Shown piece by piece: positions 11,748 through 24,206 of a stretch of DNA of 64,000 bases (position 1 is the first letter of the stretch; the number at the start of each line of letters is the position of its first letter). The translations under genes and the position numbers were made by a program. Location: the NCBI GenBank assembly GCA_949128115.1, contig OX421964.1, forward strand, positions 2,790,001 through 2,854,000, given 5' to 3'. The notes below the pieces were generated by a model. It was given only the letters and a program-made list of their open reading frames with translations, was not told where the DNA came from and ran no database searches. The stretch is from Anaspis maculata (lineage: Eukaryota; Arthropoda; Insecta; Coleoptera; Scraptiidae).

Positions 11748-13125
11748 AAATTCATACGTCCTCAACAGTTTCAGGAAATCCAGTCATTGTGAAATCCCTC
11801 CAAAATCTTCCAGAAATCCGTGAAAATCCAGTAGAAATCTGCAAAAATCAATAGAGATTCAAAGAAATACCGAGCAATTTTCACAAATCTCATACGAATC
11901 ATCAAGAGTCCCTAAATATCCCGCAGAATTGTTGACCAATACATAATTTTTTTTCAGAAATCTTGAAAAATCATTAGAAATACCTACAGAATCTTTGAAA
12001 AACGCTCGGAAATCCCGTAGAAGTCTCCAAAAATCGATAGAAATTATCAGAACATTTTCAGAATTACCATACAAATTATCAGGATCCCGTGAAAATTTTA
12101 CAAAACTCCTAGAAACCCCTAGAAATTTTCGGAAATCTCGTGTAAATCCCTGAAAATATAATTGTTTATTGGGTATATCGAGATTACAATAATATGCGTT
12201 TCAACTTATATATAGTCTGGTTCAATCCCTGAAAATTGTTGAAAATCCTCAGAAATATCGTAGAAAACTCTAGAAATCTCAAAATTAATCCTGTAGAGAC
12301 CTGAAGAAATCCCTGGAATTTTCGTAGAAATCTTAAGAAATCTTCAGCAATTTTTGAAATTCAGTACGAATTCGTTAGGAATTCCTTGAAATCCCTGAAA
12401 ATCTTGTAATAATATCCAGAAGTTCCTAAAAATCCGAAACAAATTCTCAGAAATTCTGTAGAAATTTTGAGAAGGCCCTATAAATTCCCAGTAATTCCAT
12501 AAAAAATTTTGAAAATTCCCACGAATCTTTAGAAATCCTCCAAAGTAAATATGTTGTACTAAATAGAAAAGTAATCTCAAAAATCTCTAGAAATCTTGAA
12601 AACACTGAAAATTCCATGAAGTTCTTCACTCTACTTATAGATCTATTTCAATCTTCAATTCCAGAACTGCATGAAAATTTTCATAATCAACTGGAAATCC
12701 CTAACAACCCCGTGAACAATGTTTGGAAAACATCAAAAATCTTGTAGAAATCTCTAGGAATCCTTGGACATTCCGTAGAAATATCCGGAAATTTTCCAGA
12801 AATTCTGAACAAATCTTGAGGAATCCTTACATTCTCGGTAGAAATCTTGAGAAATTCCTATAAATTTTACAGGAATCCTCAGAAATCTCATGAACACCTC
12901 TGGGAATTATGTAGGAATCTTTAGAAATTCCTCAAAAATCTCAAAATTATTTCGAAACCACTAGAATTCCATACAAATTTTCATAAATTCCCAGAAACTC
13001 TGTAGAACTGTTGACAAATCCATGGACATTTTTGAGAATCCTCAACATCACTTGAAAATTCCCACAAAATCTCGTAGACATTTTTGGAAATCCCGTAGAA
13101 ATTTCCAAACATTCATACGTTCCGA

Positions 13126-14480
13126 AAACATTCTTGAACCAAGATCTGAGATCACTAGTCGCCTCAAATTCCTTTTAAACAACAAGCCCTTAAGATTATG
13201 TTTCTTTGCGTCAAATTTCTATTGATTCCACTCGTCATTGAACGCTGAAGTCGGTCGAAACAGAACGATGTAGCATCTTATGAAAATGCTACAGCCAAGA
13301 TTCACTGGTTGCAATAAAAATGCTCCCAAAGCCTGGCCTCCAAACTATATTCAGTTTTTTTTAAGCTTGATTGATTGATTGATTGGTTGGTTGACGTCAT
13401 TATTCGCTCAAATCAACAAATTACATCTCCTGTTACATGAGCGAAGTATATTTCAACAAAAAATTGAGACAGATTGAATGGCCCTGTAAAGTCTGATTTC
13501 GGTTGATTCGAATCGTCATATTTATCGCTAGAGTCAATCAATCAACTCGTTATTCGTCAATTTTGTAGCCAATATTCACTGATCGACTTGAAAAATACAA
13601 TCAATTTAACCTGGAAGCCACCTTTATGGTCCTTCGGGGCATCGGGCCTGCTTTAGTCCTAGAGAAATTCTGGTGGAAATAACTGCTACTCATGAGCAAC
13701 TTCCTTGCCAAAATGAGCCTCAGAAGCAAAATTATTCGTCAATTCGTCATCCGTCGCCGAAGCCAATGAGACCAATCATTCTCATGTCTCATTTGTATCT
13801 TTTTTTTATTGTATCATATTATTTGTCATGATATTCGTCATGAAAGAGCAATCAAAATTATTTTTTCAAGAGCCTGATTCTGGTGGATTACATTTTCCAT
13901 AATATATATAGCTAGAGCTGATCAAACCATTCATCAACATTTCATTTTTCGTCGTATTTGTTCCAAACCAATTTCAGAGCAAAAATCTGCTGATCATGAA
14001 AAATTTTCTTTTGAAAAGAAGCTCTCAGACCAAAATTGTCTACTGAGGTCTGACTGAGGTTAATTTTATTCGTCACACATAGCCAAAGCCAATCGAACCA
14101 TCATTATTTAACATATTTTTTCATCATATTCATCCTAAAACCATTCCAGAGCAGTGATATGCTGATCGTGAGAATTTTCCTCTAGAAATTAAGCTCTTAG
14201 ATTAAAACTGAGCTCTATGAGGTTTGATTTTGGTCGTGAGAAATTTTTCTTTCAAAAATCAACATTTAGGCCACAATTAGGTTTTTAGGCCACATTTCGG
14301 TTGATTTCACTCGTCAATCAACGCTTAAGTCAATTGGCCACCCCTTGTGAAGGTTTCATTCACCTTTCATCAATCCTCTAGCCAGGATCGACATAAAAAT
14401 GCTTCAAAGCAAATCTGAAGACGATTTCCATGGTCCTTCGAGCCTGATTTTTCAGAATCAAAAGCACCCGCTTTCCGTGT
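13126..14480. repeat. Degenerate tandem repeat of roughly 270 bp
   Basis: Phrases such as ATTCGTCA(A/T), TAGAGTCAATC, CAGCCAAGATTCACTG, AAAATGCTYCAAAGC and ATGGTCCTTCG recur with strong divergence at about 13.23, 13.5, 13.74, 14.1 and 14.3 kb. There is no ORF worth calling. A run of GATT units lies at 13372-13392. Confidence 0.6.
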
Positions 14481-14514
14481 TAGTTCTGTACCGATTATAC
14501 AATGATTTGATATC

Positions 14515-15110
14515 TTGTTTTGCTATTGAAATGACGACCTGAAAGCACCCTGTATATCGGACGTACGCAATCAAAGGACTCTATCCAAATCACATCCGGG
14601 ATTTTGCCTCGTAAAACACGGGACGCGCACACAAAGCTCGACGGGTATAGTGCTTTATTTCCCGAGAAGATTTTCCGCGGATTATAAAGACTCGCGTATA
14701 TGGAGCAGCGAAAGGCCAGAGCTATACAGGACAAGAGAGCTATAGAAAGTATCCCGCGCATCGGGCAAGGATTTGTGAAACATTTCGGTATTTTACTGTT
14801 CTCGTCCGTCCGCATACAAGCTAGTGTGTAGTAAGGAGAACCGAAACGCGAAGACAGGGTTCCGCAATATGACGCTACAAAGGCATTGTCCTAGCAAATG
14901 GAAGTTTGATTTGATCGATTCCATGGGCTTTTATAGGCCCGAAAGAAACAATCGGAAATCGCTCAGATACTCGGCAGCATTGCGTTTGTTCACTTCTTCG
15001 TATTCTCGTCAAGATTTCGATATTATGCCTAGCTTCGCTTCTGCAAAAGCACGGCTGTTACCTAAGCTTCAATTGAGCGATCTCTTATCCTAGTTAGGTC
15101 TACTAAATAA
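14515..15110 (+). other. Unidentified open stretch with a 3'-end-like polyadenylation signal
   Basis: A region of higher GC than its surroundings. An 89-codon + strand frame (14824-15093) ends at a TAG followed by AATAAATAAT at 15105-15114, and an antisense frame of 106 codons overlaps on the other side (14815-14495). I recognise no domain. It may be the 3' tail of an unknown element or of a transcript. A partial gene is possible but cannot be shown. Confidence 0.3.
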
Positions 15111-16002
15111 ATAATTCATAAAGAGTTATGCACAACCCACAACGAGAGTAGTTTTTCGTTTCAGTATTAATTTCTATCTCAAGTTTGAGGTTATCTAAGC
15201 AGTGAATCTGTAATCTCGGCGAAAGAATGAATAATGCATAAAGTAAACAAACAAACAGTAGTTGTTATACACAAATATAATTGGGTTAAGTACACCAGCC
15301 AATGATTATGAATTCAGCGAAATGTGTGCGTCTATACATACACGAAGAAAGATCCCATTGTTTTACAGTTGTATTTATATAATTATGCTATTTATATCTT
15401 AAGAATAGCGTCTGTGCTAAAAGGTTGTGTTCAAGAACAGCAATTTCGTTTTTATCAGTGGATCTGATTGAACTGAGTCTGTAAAACGAGTAAAATCGAT
15501 GAGAATTTGGCTCGAAGGACCATCAATTTCTACATTTCAAGATTTATTCCAGAGTTTTTTATGCCGTGTAGCAAGCAGTAGATCATTGATCTTGCATCTA
15601 GAATCTATGGGAAAACATAACATTATAGACTGATAAAAAGTCCAATTAAACGATATTAACAATAATACAAAAACATAGTTTTGGACTAGCTTAGCTCTAG
15701 AAGGTTTGGGAAAAAATATCACGAAACATGAAATGTTGATTGTTGATCTGGGTAACTTTAGAGATCTGAATTCTGGATTCCCTTCTGGAGAGTGGGTGGA
15801 ACAGAGCTTTACCTGGCACGTAGGCCTCATTATTGGGCCCATTGTACCTCTCTCTCAGACCAGCCGGACTACATTGAGGTTACTTTTTTTTACCCCTGTT
15901 CATCACCTGCTGATTGATTTTACCTCATTCTTTTAAGTCGGCACCCAGGTTTTATATTTGTTGATTCATTTATTAACCTTTTTGTTTTTTTTATTGTTAC
16001 AG
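15111..16002. other. Unique non-coding sequence
   Basis: No convincing gene. Frames of about 76 and 101 codons overlap on opposite strands around 15540-15940. Neither shows a known domain. The right end is the branch-point and pyrimidine tract of the exon at 16003. Confidence 0.5.
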
Positions 16003-16083
16003 CCCTTCAATTGGCTCGTTCGGAGAGAACGTTCGCTCGAACCTTGAATCGCTTATCTTCAAAAACTGGCTCGACAGATTCAG
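16003..16083 (+). CDS. Candidate 81-nt internal exon, + strand
   Basis: A strong acceptor (TATTAAC branch-like sequence, then CTTTTTGTTTTTTTTATTGTTACAG) precedes 16003. The donor after 16083 is CAG|GTTTGT. In the frame beginning at the second base it is fully open: PSIGSFGENVRSNLESLIF, then KNWLDRF and a split codon. Both ends are in phase 2, so it is a symmetric cassette-type exon. Base composition is richer in GC than the flanks. I cannot assign a protein. It lies inside the intron of the gene on the - strand, so the two genes would be interleaved antisense. A chance match is possible at this length. Confidence 0.45.
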
Positions 16084-16682
16084 GTTTGTGCAAAAGACTT
16101 GCTGGCGCTTGTCGTTTGCCTAATTATCGCACCCGATGCTTGGTGACCAGATTCTGGACTACGTAGTCTTTAACAACAAACTAACGTCTTTATAGACAGT
16201 GTCATAGTCCGTCCTGACTCGGAAATAACCCATAGTTTTCTCCTGTTTTGTGTGGTTATTGCTTTTGTTTTGTGTCGTTGCATGGTGCCATGTTACCGTG
16301 TTCTCTGGAGGTGTAACGTCGTGTTTGTACCATGGTTATGTGTGTGTTATTATTCATGTCATTTTACAACAAAAAATGAGTATCCCGCTGAAACCATTCG
16401 CGCCAAGTTGACATTTTTGCTGGTTTCTCAGCCTCCAATTTTGTTACTTTATCTATCAACTCTCTCGATAGATCCATTTCATTGTTGAAAGGGACTCTGA
16501 AGTATCTAGGCAACTATGTTAAAGTCTACTGCGCGTGCGCTGTTTCATCCCCATACACAAAGTGGCAACCCTTCCATAAATTTCCAGTTACACATTTTAG
16601 ACTTGAATGGAACGTCATTTTGAAGGTTTCTCAGTTATCTTCACAAGTATGTCTTTCATTCTTCCAATACCAATCCTTCTGA
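16084..16682. other. Unique intronic-looking sequence
   Basis: No gene is visible. Two frames of 78 and 66 codons (16252-16488, 16482-16682) show no recognisable motif. Family A begins at about 16683. Confidence 0.5.
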
Positions 16683-17340
16683 GGATTTCCGAGGATTTCT
16701 AGAATTTGCTATGGGATTTCCAGAGATTTCTACGAGAGTCCTAAGGTTTCGAAGATTTCTGAAGATTACCAATAATTTTCAAGGATCCCTTAATTTTACT
16801 AAAGTTTCCGGAGATGACGACAAAGCTTCTACGAGATATTCAAGGATTTCTGAGAATTTCGAAGCAGTTCTAAAGAATCTGCGGAATATCTAGAAATTTT
16901 TAAGGAATTTCTAGATATTTCTACGACATTTCTCAAAAACTTTTAGTGATTATTAGGATTTATACGGGATATCTAGGAATCTTCAACGATTCGTACGGGA
17001 TTTTGAAAATATTTAACGATTTCTAAGAATTTCAATAAATTTTTGGAAACTTCTACGGGCTTTCCCGAAATTCCCAAAATAGTCTAGGAGCTTTTCTAGG
17101 AATTTTTGAATAATGTTGAGGATTCCCAAAAACTCATGAATCATGAAGATTTGTTATACTTTCTAGGGATTCTTGAAGATTCTCACCAGATTTTTGACGA
17201 CTTTTCAGAGATTTCTGAAGATTTCTACAGGATTACCAAAGATATTCACGAAATTTCTGAGAACTCCTGTTAGAATTTCTAGGAATCTCTGATGTACATT
17301 TCTACAGCCATAGTTGTAAAACTCAAAGGCAATAAAGTTA

Positions 17341-17374
<34 letters not shown>

Positions 17375-18530
17375 ACAAGATCTCTACGGATTCCTAAAGA
17401 TTCGCTCTGGAGTTTAGAGGTTTCTGAATTTTTCTACGGAATTTGTAGGGTTTTTTGAAGATTTCTACAAGATTTCTACTGATTTCCAGAAATTTTTTAC
17501 AGGGCTACTAGGGATTTATAAGGATTTCTGGAAATGTGTAGGGAGCTCTGGGATTGGAAATGTGTATGTATTTTTCTATTGTGTTCAGGTTTTCTACGGT
17601 CAGAATGAGGACTTATAATGAATTGCTTGGTTTTCAAGATTCCTGGATGGAAGATGGAATTTTCAGAGACTTCTGGAGATTTATAGAAATTTCTTTTTCT
17701 ACGAAGTTTCCAAGGATTCCAGGAAATTTAATGGAGTTCCAAAAATTTCTGCAAGATTCTTCGGGAGTTCTGAAGATTTTCACGGTTTATTACACATTTC
17801 TGGATATTTCTACAAGATTTTCGAGGACTTCTGGAGATTTCTACGAGATAACTGAGGATTTTCTTCCAGCTTCCGACTTTCTTTTCCAACTGAGCCTATT
17901 TTCAAGAAGGCTCAGTTGAATTTTTGCCGAAAACCTTCAGAATATTTCTAGGGATTTTCGAAGATTTCTCAGTTGTCCTTCAGAATTCACGATGATTGTA
18001 TGAGATTCCTTGAATTGCTCAGTATTTTTGAAAACCTCTATTGATTTTTACAGATCTCCACGGAATTTGCAGGGATCTCCGAGATATTTCTGCAAGATTT
18101 TGAAGGGATTTTTTGAGATTCTTGAGGACGCTCAAAAATTTTCATGAGTTTTTGAAGATTTATACAGGATTTCTAGGAATTTATAAAGATTTGTATGAAA
18201 TTGTATGAGTTTTTGAAGAACTCTACCAGATTTTTGAGGAATTTCCAGACATTTTCAAAGATTTCTTCATGATTCACAAAGATATGTCCACGAGGTTTTT
18301 GAGGATTTCTGTGTGAATTTCCAGGGATTTCCAAATATTTTCACGGGAAATCTAAGGATTCCTAAAAATTCGTTTAGAAATTCTAGGGATTTTAGATTAT
18401 TTCGACGGAATTTCCAAGGATTTCTAGTGATTTCTACATGATTTTTAAGGTTTTCTAAAGATCATCACGGGGCTCCTAGGGATTTCCAAGGAGAACTCCG
18501 CTGCATCTCTGGTACTAAAGATTCCAACAG
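16683..18530 (-). repeat. Family A repeat, reverse orientation, unit 1
   Basis: Words such as GGATTTCTAGGAATTTC are the reverse complement of the 5.4-13.1 kb block. Long phrases match unit 2: GGAAATGTGTATGTATTTTT at 17546 and 23176, and CCAACTGAGCCTATTTTCAAG at 17887 and 23509. It contains a (TTGA)n run at 17340-17373. Confidence 0.85.
17340..17373. repeat. (GATT)n microsatellite
   Basis: About eight uninterrupted TTGA/GATT units inside family A, absent from the matching place in unit 2 (about 22990). Confidence 0.95.
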
Positions 18531-19027
18531 ATCTATGATAATAATAATAATCTTTATTAATGTTTTTACACACATAAGTATGTTTACACACGTCAAATTG
18601 TAGGTACATATAAGTATAAGATAAAATATTATTCAAAACTAGAAACATATTAACAAACATCATTACAAACAAACCAAGCAAACGAAAAACAAGATCACTG
18701 TCGTGGGGTGAAGCTACATGTCATGAATTCATTTATTGAATAAAATGCACCGTCGATGAGGTACTCTCTTATAATTTTTTTAAACGTTTGACGTTCTAGT
18801 GTTCTGACTGTGGATGGAATAGAATTAAAGAACTTCACTCCATAATAGCTGACACCATCGCGGGTTTTGCTCAACCTCAAAAATTTTAGGTGGATGTCTT
18901 CCCTGTTCCTGATCTCGTAGCGGTGGGTCTCACCCCTGGACACGCTACTCTCGAGTTGATGGTCCCTCACGTAGAGCAAGCATTCCAAGATATACATAGA
19001 CGGTAATGTCAATAGTTTGCTTGTCAT
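18531..19027 (-). mobile_element. 5'-truncated LINE 3' end with an (ATT)n tail
   Basis: The - strand frame 19027-18695 encodes a typical insect LINE C-terminus: LTLPSMYILECLLYVRDH, then RLSKTRDGVSYYGVKFFNSI and a terminal YLID-x-AFYSINEF. It ends with a tail of ATT repeats (18535-18550 on the + strand). Unit 2 of family A lacks it: the corresponding phrase TGGTACTAAAGATT runs on uninterrupted at 24125. Confidence 0.85.
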
Positions 19028-19340
19028 TTCTAGTGTTTTTAAGATTTCTACGGTAGTTTAAACAAATCTCAGAGGATTTTTGAAACTTCTTTTACTCATT
19101 ACCATTTACTTTAGGAATTTCTGAAGGATTCTACAAGATTCGTGGGAATTTCCAAAGGTTCTTATGGAATAACTGGGATTCTTATGGAATTTCTGAAGAT
19201 TCTTTGTGGGATTCTTAAGAATTTATAGGGAGCTATCAAAATTTCTATAAAATATTTATCATATTTATTTTCGTCCGTGATTTTACGGTAAGTGTAAAAA
19301 ATTAATCACCTAATTCAAAATGTAGGATTTTTGGAAATAT
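19028..19340 (-). repeat. Family A repeat, end of reverse unit 1
   Basis: Matches 24140-24200 and 24660-24880, including AAGGATTCTACAAGATTCGTG and AGGGAGCTATCAAAATTTC. It breaks off at the LINE 3' end. Confidence 0.85.
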
Positions 19341-22300
19341 ATAAAGTTTTTATTGCAGGAATGAAGTTTTAAAAATATATAAAATGATATAATAAAATTT
19401 AAAAGTTAGGTAAGTGCTACGTAACAATATAAAAAATTTCTTCTAGTTTAGTAGAAGGAATGGAACGAAGAGAACCTAAAACACTAGCTGCATTCCCACG
19501 TTGTATTGCAATTGAGATTTTTTGTTTGAGGTATCTCGCAGAACGAGGATCACCAGTGGTAAACTTTAATTTTGAACCTAAAATATCAATGAAATCAGAA
19601 GCTTCTCTACTCCAAGGACCGAATGTTTCTACTGAGAATGCTAAAAAGGTATAAGAATTTTTGATGATTGAATATTTGCGGTGTTTCTTTTGTGCAGCTG
19701 TCTTTGCTGCTGAACCTGCCTTAATAAAGGTTGAATGTACATAAGATGCTGCCAAAGTGTCCACACATGTAGCGTCCCACACAAGGGACCGGCCCTTGGA
19801 CCATGGAGTCAGTGTTAGACCATCTGGACTTTTACCATCGTCTCTAAAGAGACCTGAAGGTTCTCGAAGGCAAGGGATGTCGATGGAGTTGAGCGTTCTC
19901 TTAATTATATCATTCAACATGGAATGTCGCAAAAATCTGCCAGCGCTTTTAACACAGCTCAAGCCATGACGTCCTTAGTCCACAGGACTCCCACAAAGAC
20001 AGATATGTTCTTGACAAATGTCGCAGCCCAATCGAAGAGCAGCAGCGACCCGTAGACATGAGTTGTCAAAAAGAGTTCCTGTATTAGGAGATGGGATAAC
20101 ATGAAGCCAATGGCCGGACTCTTGTGCGGACACTGCATGTATTCTGGCCAAATCGGGTAACGGAGCTGAAGCAATAAAAGCGTCAAGGAAGTGTTTTATT
20201 AATGCTACGTCCCAGCTTTTTTGGCATTCTTTATGCTTAGGCAGAGTTTCTTCAGAACAAAGAAGCTTCCAAGCAGTAATAGCCTCATCTAAATGGCATA
20301 TCTCAGAAATGTCACTATTTATGGGTAATATGGAAGAGACAAGATCTAAGACGCCAAAAGATGAAGCCAGAAATGCTGGCAGACCAACTGCAGAAACACA
20401 ACGTATACCAAGACCACCGAATTTTATAGGTAGAGAAGCTTGAGACCATTGCACACTATCTAATTTTACATTCAAAATACTTTCCAATGTGTTTTCAATT
20501 GCACTATCAATCTCTAGGATCTGATCTCGAAGTAACCATGTTGGTGTCGTTCTGGAAAGATAAGTCAATTTAGGCATACCGAAACAATATTTTAAAAGAA
20601 CAAGAGCAACGTGAGAATGCAGGCTAGGCAAAAGATTAAAAATTCTATTCATTTCTATCAACTTATTCTCCAAAAATGTGGCTGTTCCTTCGAGAGAAAT
20701 TGGAGCTCCCAGCAACGAAAATTCATTTTTCTGGATTACTTTAATCCCTGGTAGGACTTTCTCAAACTTCTCTGAAACTTCAATGCTCTTCTCTGATAAG
20801 AAAAGAAGTTCGCATTTTGCTGGGTTGAAGTCTAGGCCAATTGATTTAAATTCTTCTACCAAAAGCTTTAAATCTTCCAAAACCAACTCTGGGTTGCCGC
20901 CCAGTGTGCCATCATCCAAATACCAGACGTTTAGTTCAGATAATAATTTTTTGATCACAGGGTGTATGGTCAGACTGAAAATTAGAGGTCCCAATGGGTC
21001 TCCTTGCTGTGCTCCAACTTGAGATTTTATGATATTTTCGCCAAAAAATAGAAGTGAGGCGGAGGAATAACATTGTGAAAGGTAGGGTGGTAGTTCCGGA
21101 ACAATGTTGTTAACTGCTGTGAGCATTGAGTCTCGTTCAACACAATTGAAGGCGTTTTTCAAATCGATTTTGATGAGAATTTTGTTTTTTTTTCTGTTTT
21201 TAAACATATAGTTGTTGCATGAATTGCTGCCTCACTTCCGTTTCGTATTGCAAAACCCATCTGTTTCGGTTTGAAGTATTCAGATACAGCTTGTCTTGAG
21301 ATTGTACAGCAAAGCTTGCTAACAAGACGTCGAATCGTGTTACCGACTGCAGTTGGGCGAAGACCTCCGTCTTTCTTGTGAAGGGCACAAAGGGAGGCGC
21401 CGTACAGGAACTCCAAAATACTTGTGTTTACTGATCCTGACAACATGAAGTTACATAATTTAGTAAGAGACTCCAGGAGACGAAGGCCAGAATCCCCCGA
21501 TCTATGAGACAGCAAATCCTTCAAGTGTTGGGGTCTTGAGCCATCAACACCAGAAGCTGATCCATTGGGAAAGCTGAAAACTGCTGTAGAAACCATATCC
21601 TCGGTTACTGTTGGACCAGGAATGGGAGAATGAGGAAAATTCAAATCTCTAGAAGGCGAAGGATGTTTGAGTTTCAATTCATCAAGGACTCTGGAGTTTT
21701 GTGGAGCCAGAACATCAGTCGATGAAAGTAATCTCACAGCTCCCCTTAAATCACCGTCGGCAACCTTTGCTTCGGCTCTCTTTGACACATCCATGCGTTT
21801 GGAGGAGGTTGGGGAGGGTCTAAGTGAAGAGCTCAGAAGTGAGATGTCAAAGTTTTGGATGTTCAATTTCATAGTTCCAGAAAGGGATTTTTGTTTGAAT
21901 TTTTCAGCTGGTATTTTAAGAGCAACATAAGAAAAGAGTAGTAGTTTCTTCCAAGATTCAAAGTTATTTAGTGAGACACAGTCTTCCAGTATAGATCTTA
22001 GTTTTTCAGCGGCTAACATTCGAGCAGCGTTAGGGATTCTCCTTACAACCCTGATGGATGATTTACACATCGAGATTTTCTCCTGAAATAAAGATTTGCA
22101 GTCATCGATATCCAATTCGACTGGAATAGCAGCAGGACCAAGATCTTGATGCTTTTCGTTCACATTTTTTGACTGACTTTGAACGCTGTCAATTTTTTTT
22201 CTGGATGAATCCTTGAGCAGTGTATTTTGAGCCCTCTGTTTTCCTTGTATTTCTTGTATGAAAGATCTTCGGGACAATAAGGGCAAGATACAACACCTTG

Positions 22301-22530
22301 ATCGCTTGAAGAGGAAGACTGTGAAGTGACATTCACGGACTTATGAATTTCTTCTTGGATCACTTTTGACGGGCCAGCTTCATCTCCGTCCTTCTTACTG
22401 ATAATCCATGATGAAATCTTCTTATTGGATTGACCACTATTGGGATATTTAGGTGGTAAATAATCGTCATCAGAGGAATCATCGAAAGACACTGACATGA
22501 TGATCTGACGTTATTTGTTGAGTAAATAAA
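19341..22530 (-). mobile_element. Nearly complete LINE with restriction-like endonuclease (R2-superfamily type)
   Basis: About 3.2 kb, inserted at the junction between two family A units. It reads 5' to 3' on the - strand from about 22530. The 5' UTR is only about 30 bp. The domains in order are a C2H2 zinc finger, reverse transcriptase, a Cys/His cluster and a PD-type endonuclease. It ends with a 3' UTR of about 70 bp and AATAAA at 19353-19348 (-). A sister unit of family A (24.84-24.92 kb) shows the empty site. Confidence 0.85.
19417..22498 (-). pseudogene. Broken polyprotein of the RLE-type LINE: zinc finger, RT, endonuclease
   Basis: The frame starts at ATG 22498. The first piece (22498-22160) carries a C2H2 finger, C-x2-C-x17-H-x4-H (CPYCPEDLSYKKYKENRGLK then IHCSRIH). 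The second (22286-21159) and third (21207-19975) pieces hold RT: IKIDLKNAFNCV (motif A), GAQQGDPLGPLIFSL (motif B), VWYLDDGTLGG (motif C) and FSLLGAPI. The fourth (19962-19417) has HGLSC, then DDGKSPDGLTLTPW and SLVWDATCVDTLA, a PD...D pattern of the restriction-like endonuclease seen in R2-related LINEs. It is inactivated by at least two frameshifts (22.16-22.29 kb and 21.16-21.21 kb) and one in-frame stop near 19973. The clade (R2, NeSL, Hero or other) is uncertain. Confidence 0.87.
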
Positions 22531-24206
22531 TTTATGATTAAGGATTCCTAGGGGTTTCTAAGAAATTTGTGTTAATTCTCAAAAATTCTCAGAGATTTCT
22601 CGAGGTTTCTAAGGAAATTCGAGAAATTTTCGAAGATGTTTGAAAGTTTCTTCATGATTTCTAGGGAACCATGAAAATTTCTAGAAAAAAAAATTCTAAA
22701 CATTTGTATGGGATATCAAGGAATTTCTTGATATTTTATGAGATTTTTGGAAAACTTTAAGAGATCTGGAGATTTCTGAAATCTACAGAAATTAAAAGGT
22801 TTTTCAAGATTTCTACGGAAATTTGAGGGATATCTCAGGGTCTCTGCGAGATTACTTTCAATACTCCTTGAAGATTTGTGGGGATTTTTGAAGATTTTTA
22901 CGAGACTTCTAAGGACTTGCAAGATTGTTTAGTGATTTTTACGAGATTTCTGAGAATTCCTGTTAGAATCTCTAGGAATCTCTGTACATTTCTACAAGAT
23001 CTCTACGGATTCCTGAATATTCGCTTTGGAGTTATAGAGATTTCAGAATTTTTCTACGGAATCTGTAAGGATTTTTGAAGATTTTTACAAGATTTTGACT
23101 AATTCCCAAAGATTTTTACGGGGCTACTAGGTTTTTTTTGAGGATTTCTGAAAACGTGCAGGGAGTTCTGAGATTGGAAATGTGTATGTATTTTTCTATT
23201 GTGTTCACGTTCTCTACGGTCAGAATGAGGATTTTCAATGAATTGCTATGGTTTTCAAGATTCCTGGATGGAATATGGAATTTTCAAATACTTCTAGAGA
23301 TTTCTAGAAATTTCTATTTCTACGAAGTTTCCAAGGATTTCAGGAAATTGAGGGGAGTTTCAAAAATTTCTGCAAGATTCTTCGGGAGTTCTGAAGATTT
23401 TCGCGGTTTATTACACATTTCTGAATATTTCTTCAAGATTTTTGAGGGCTTCTAGAGATTTCTACGAGATAACTGAGGATTTTCTTCCAGTTTCCGACCT
23501 TCTTTTCCAACTGAGCCTATTTTCAAGAATTTAGGAATTTTTGCCGAAAACCTTCAGAATATTTCTAGGGATTTTCGAAGATTTCTCAGGTATCCTTTAG
23601 AATTCACGATGATCGTATGAGATTCCTTAAATTGCTCAGTATTTTTGAAAATCTCTATTGATTTTCACAGATCTCTACGGAATTTCCCGGGATCTCCAAG
23701 ATATTTCTGCAAGATTTTGAAGGGATTTCTTGAGATTCTCGAGGACGCCCAAAAATTTCCATGAGTTTCTGAAGATTTTTACGGGATTTCTAGGAATTTA
23801 TGATCATTTGTGTGAAATTGTATGGGTTTCTGAAGAACTCTACCAGATTTTTGAGGAATTTCTAGACATTTCTAAAGATTTCTTCATAATTCACAAAGAT
23901 GTTTACAAGATTTTTTAGGATTCCTGTGAAAATTTCCAGGGATTTCCAAAGATTTCTACGGGAAATCTAAGGATTCCTGAAAAACGTTTTGAAATTTCAG
24001 GGATCTTGGATTATTTCAACGGAATTTCCAAGGATTTCTAGAGATTTTTACAAGATTTTCGAGGTTTTCTAAAGATAATCACGGGGCTCCCAGCGATTTC
24101 CAAGGAGAACTTCTCTGCAATTCTGGTACTAAAGATTTTCAAGATTTTTACGGTATTTTAAACAAATCTCAGATGATTTTTGAGACTTTTTTCACTTATT
24201 ACTATT
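22531..24206 (-). repeat. Family A repeat, reverse orientation, unit 2
   Basis: Starts with phrases also found at the start of unit 3 (24900): CATTTGTATGGGATATCAAGG at 22702 and 25039, and AGGGTCTCTGCGAGATTACTT at 22837 and 25178. The distance of about 2.34 kb between these phrases defines the unit. Divergence between units is visible in every line. Confidence 0.87.

Larger units (their letters stand above)
8864..13125 (+). repeat. Family A long-period degenerate repeat, forward orientation
   Basis: The block consists of short variants of AGAAATCC and CCYGTAGAAATTT. Long phrases recur at a higher period: CAGAAATTCTGAAC at about 8880, 10912 and 12806; CATACGTCCTCAACAG at about 9668 and 11753; and the phrase about CCCACGAAT...AAGTAAATATGT near 10400 and 12515. 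The period is about 1.9-2.05 kb, including inserted elements. The short ORFs here are chance frames. The block ends near 13125. Confidence 0.88.
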
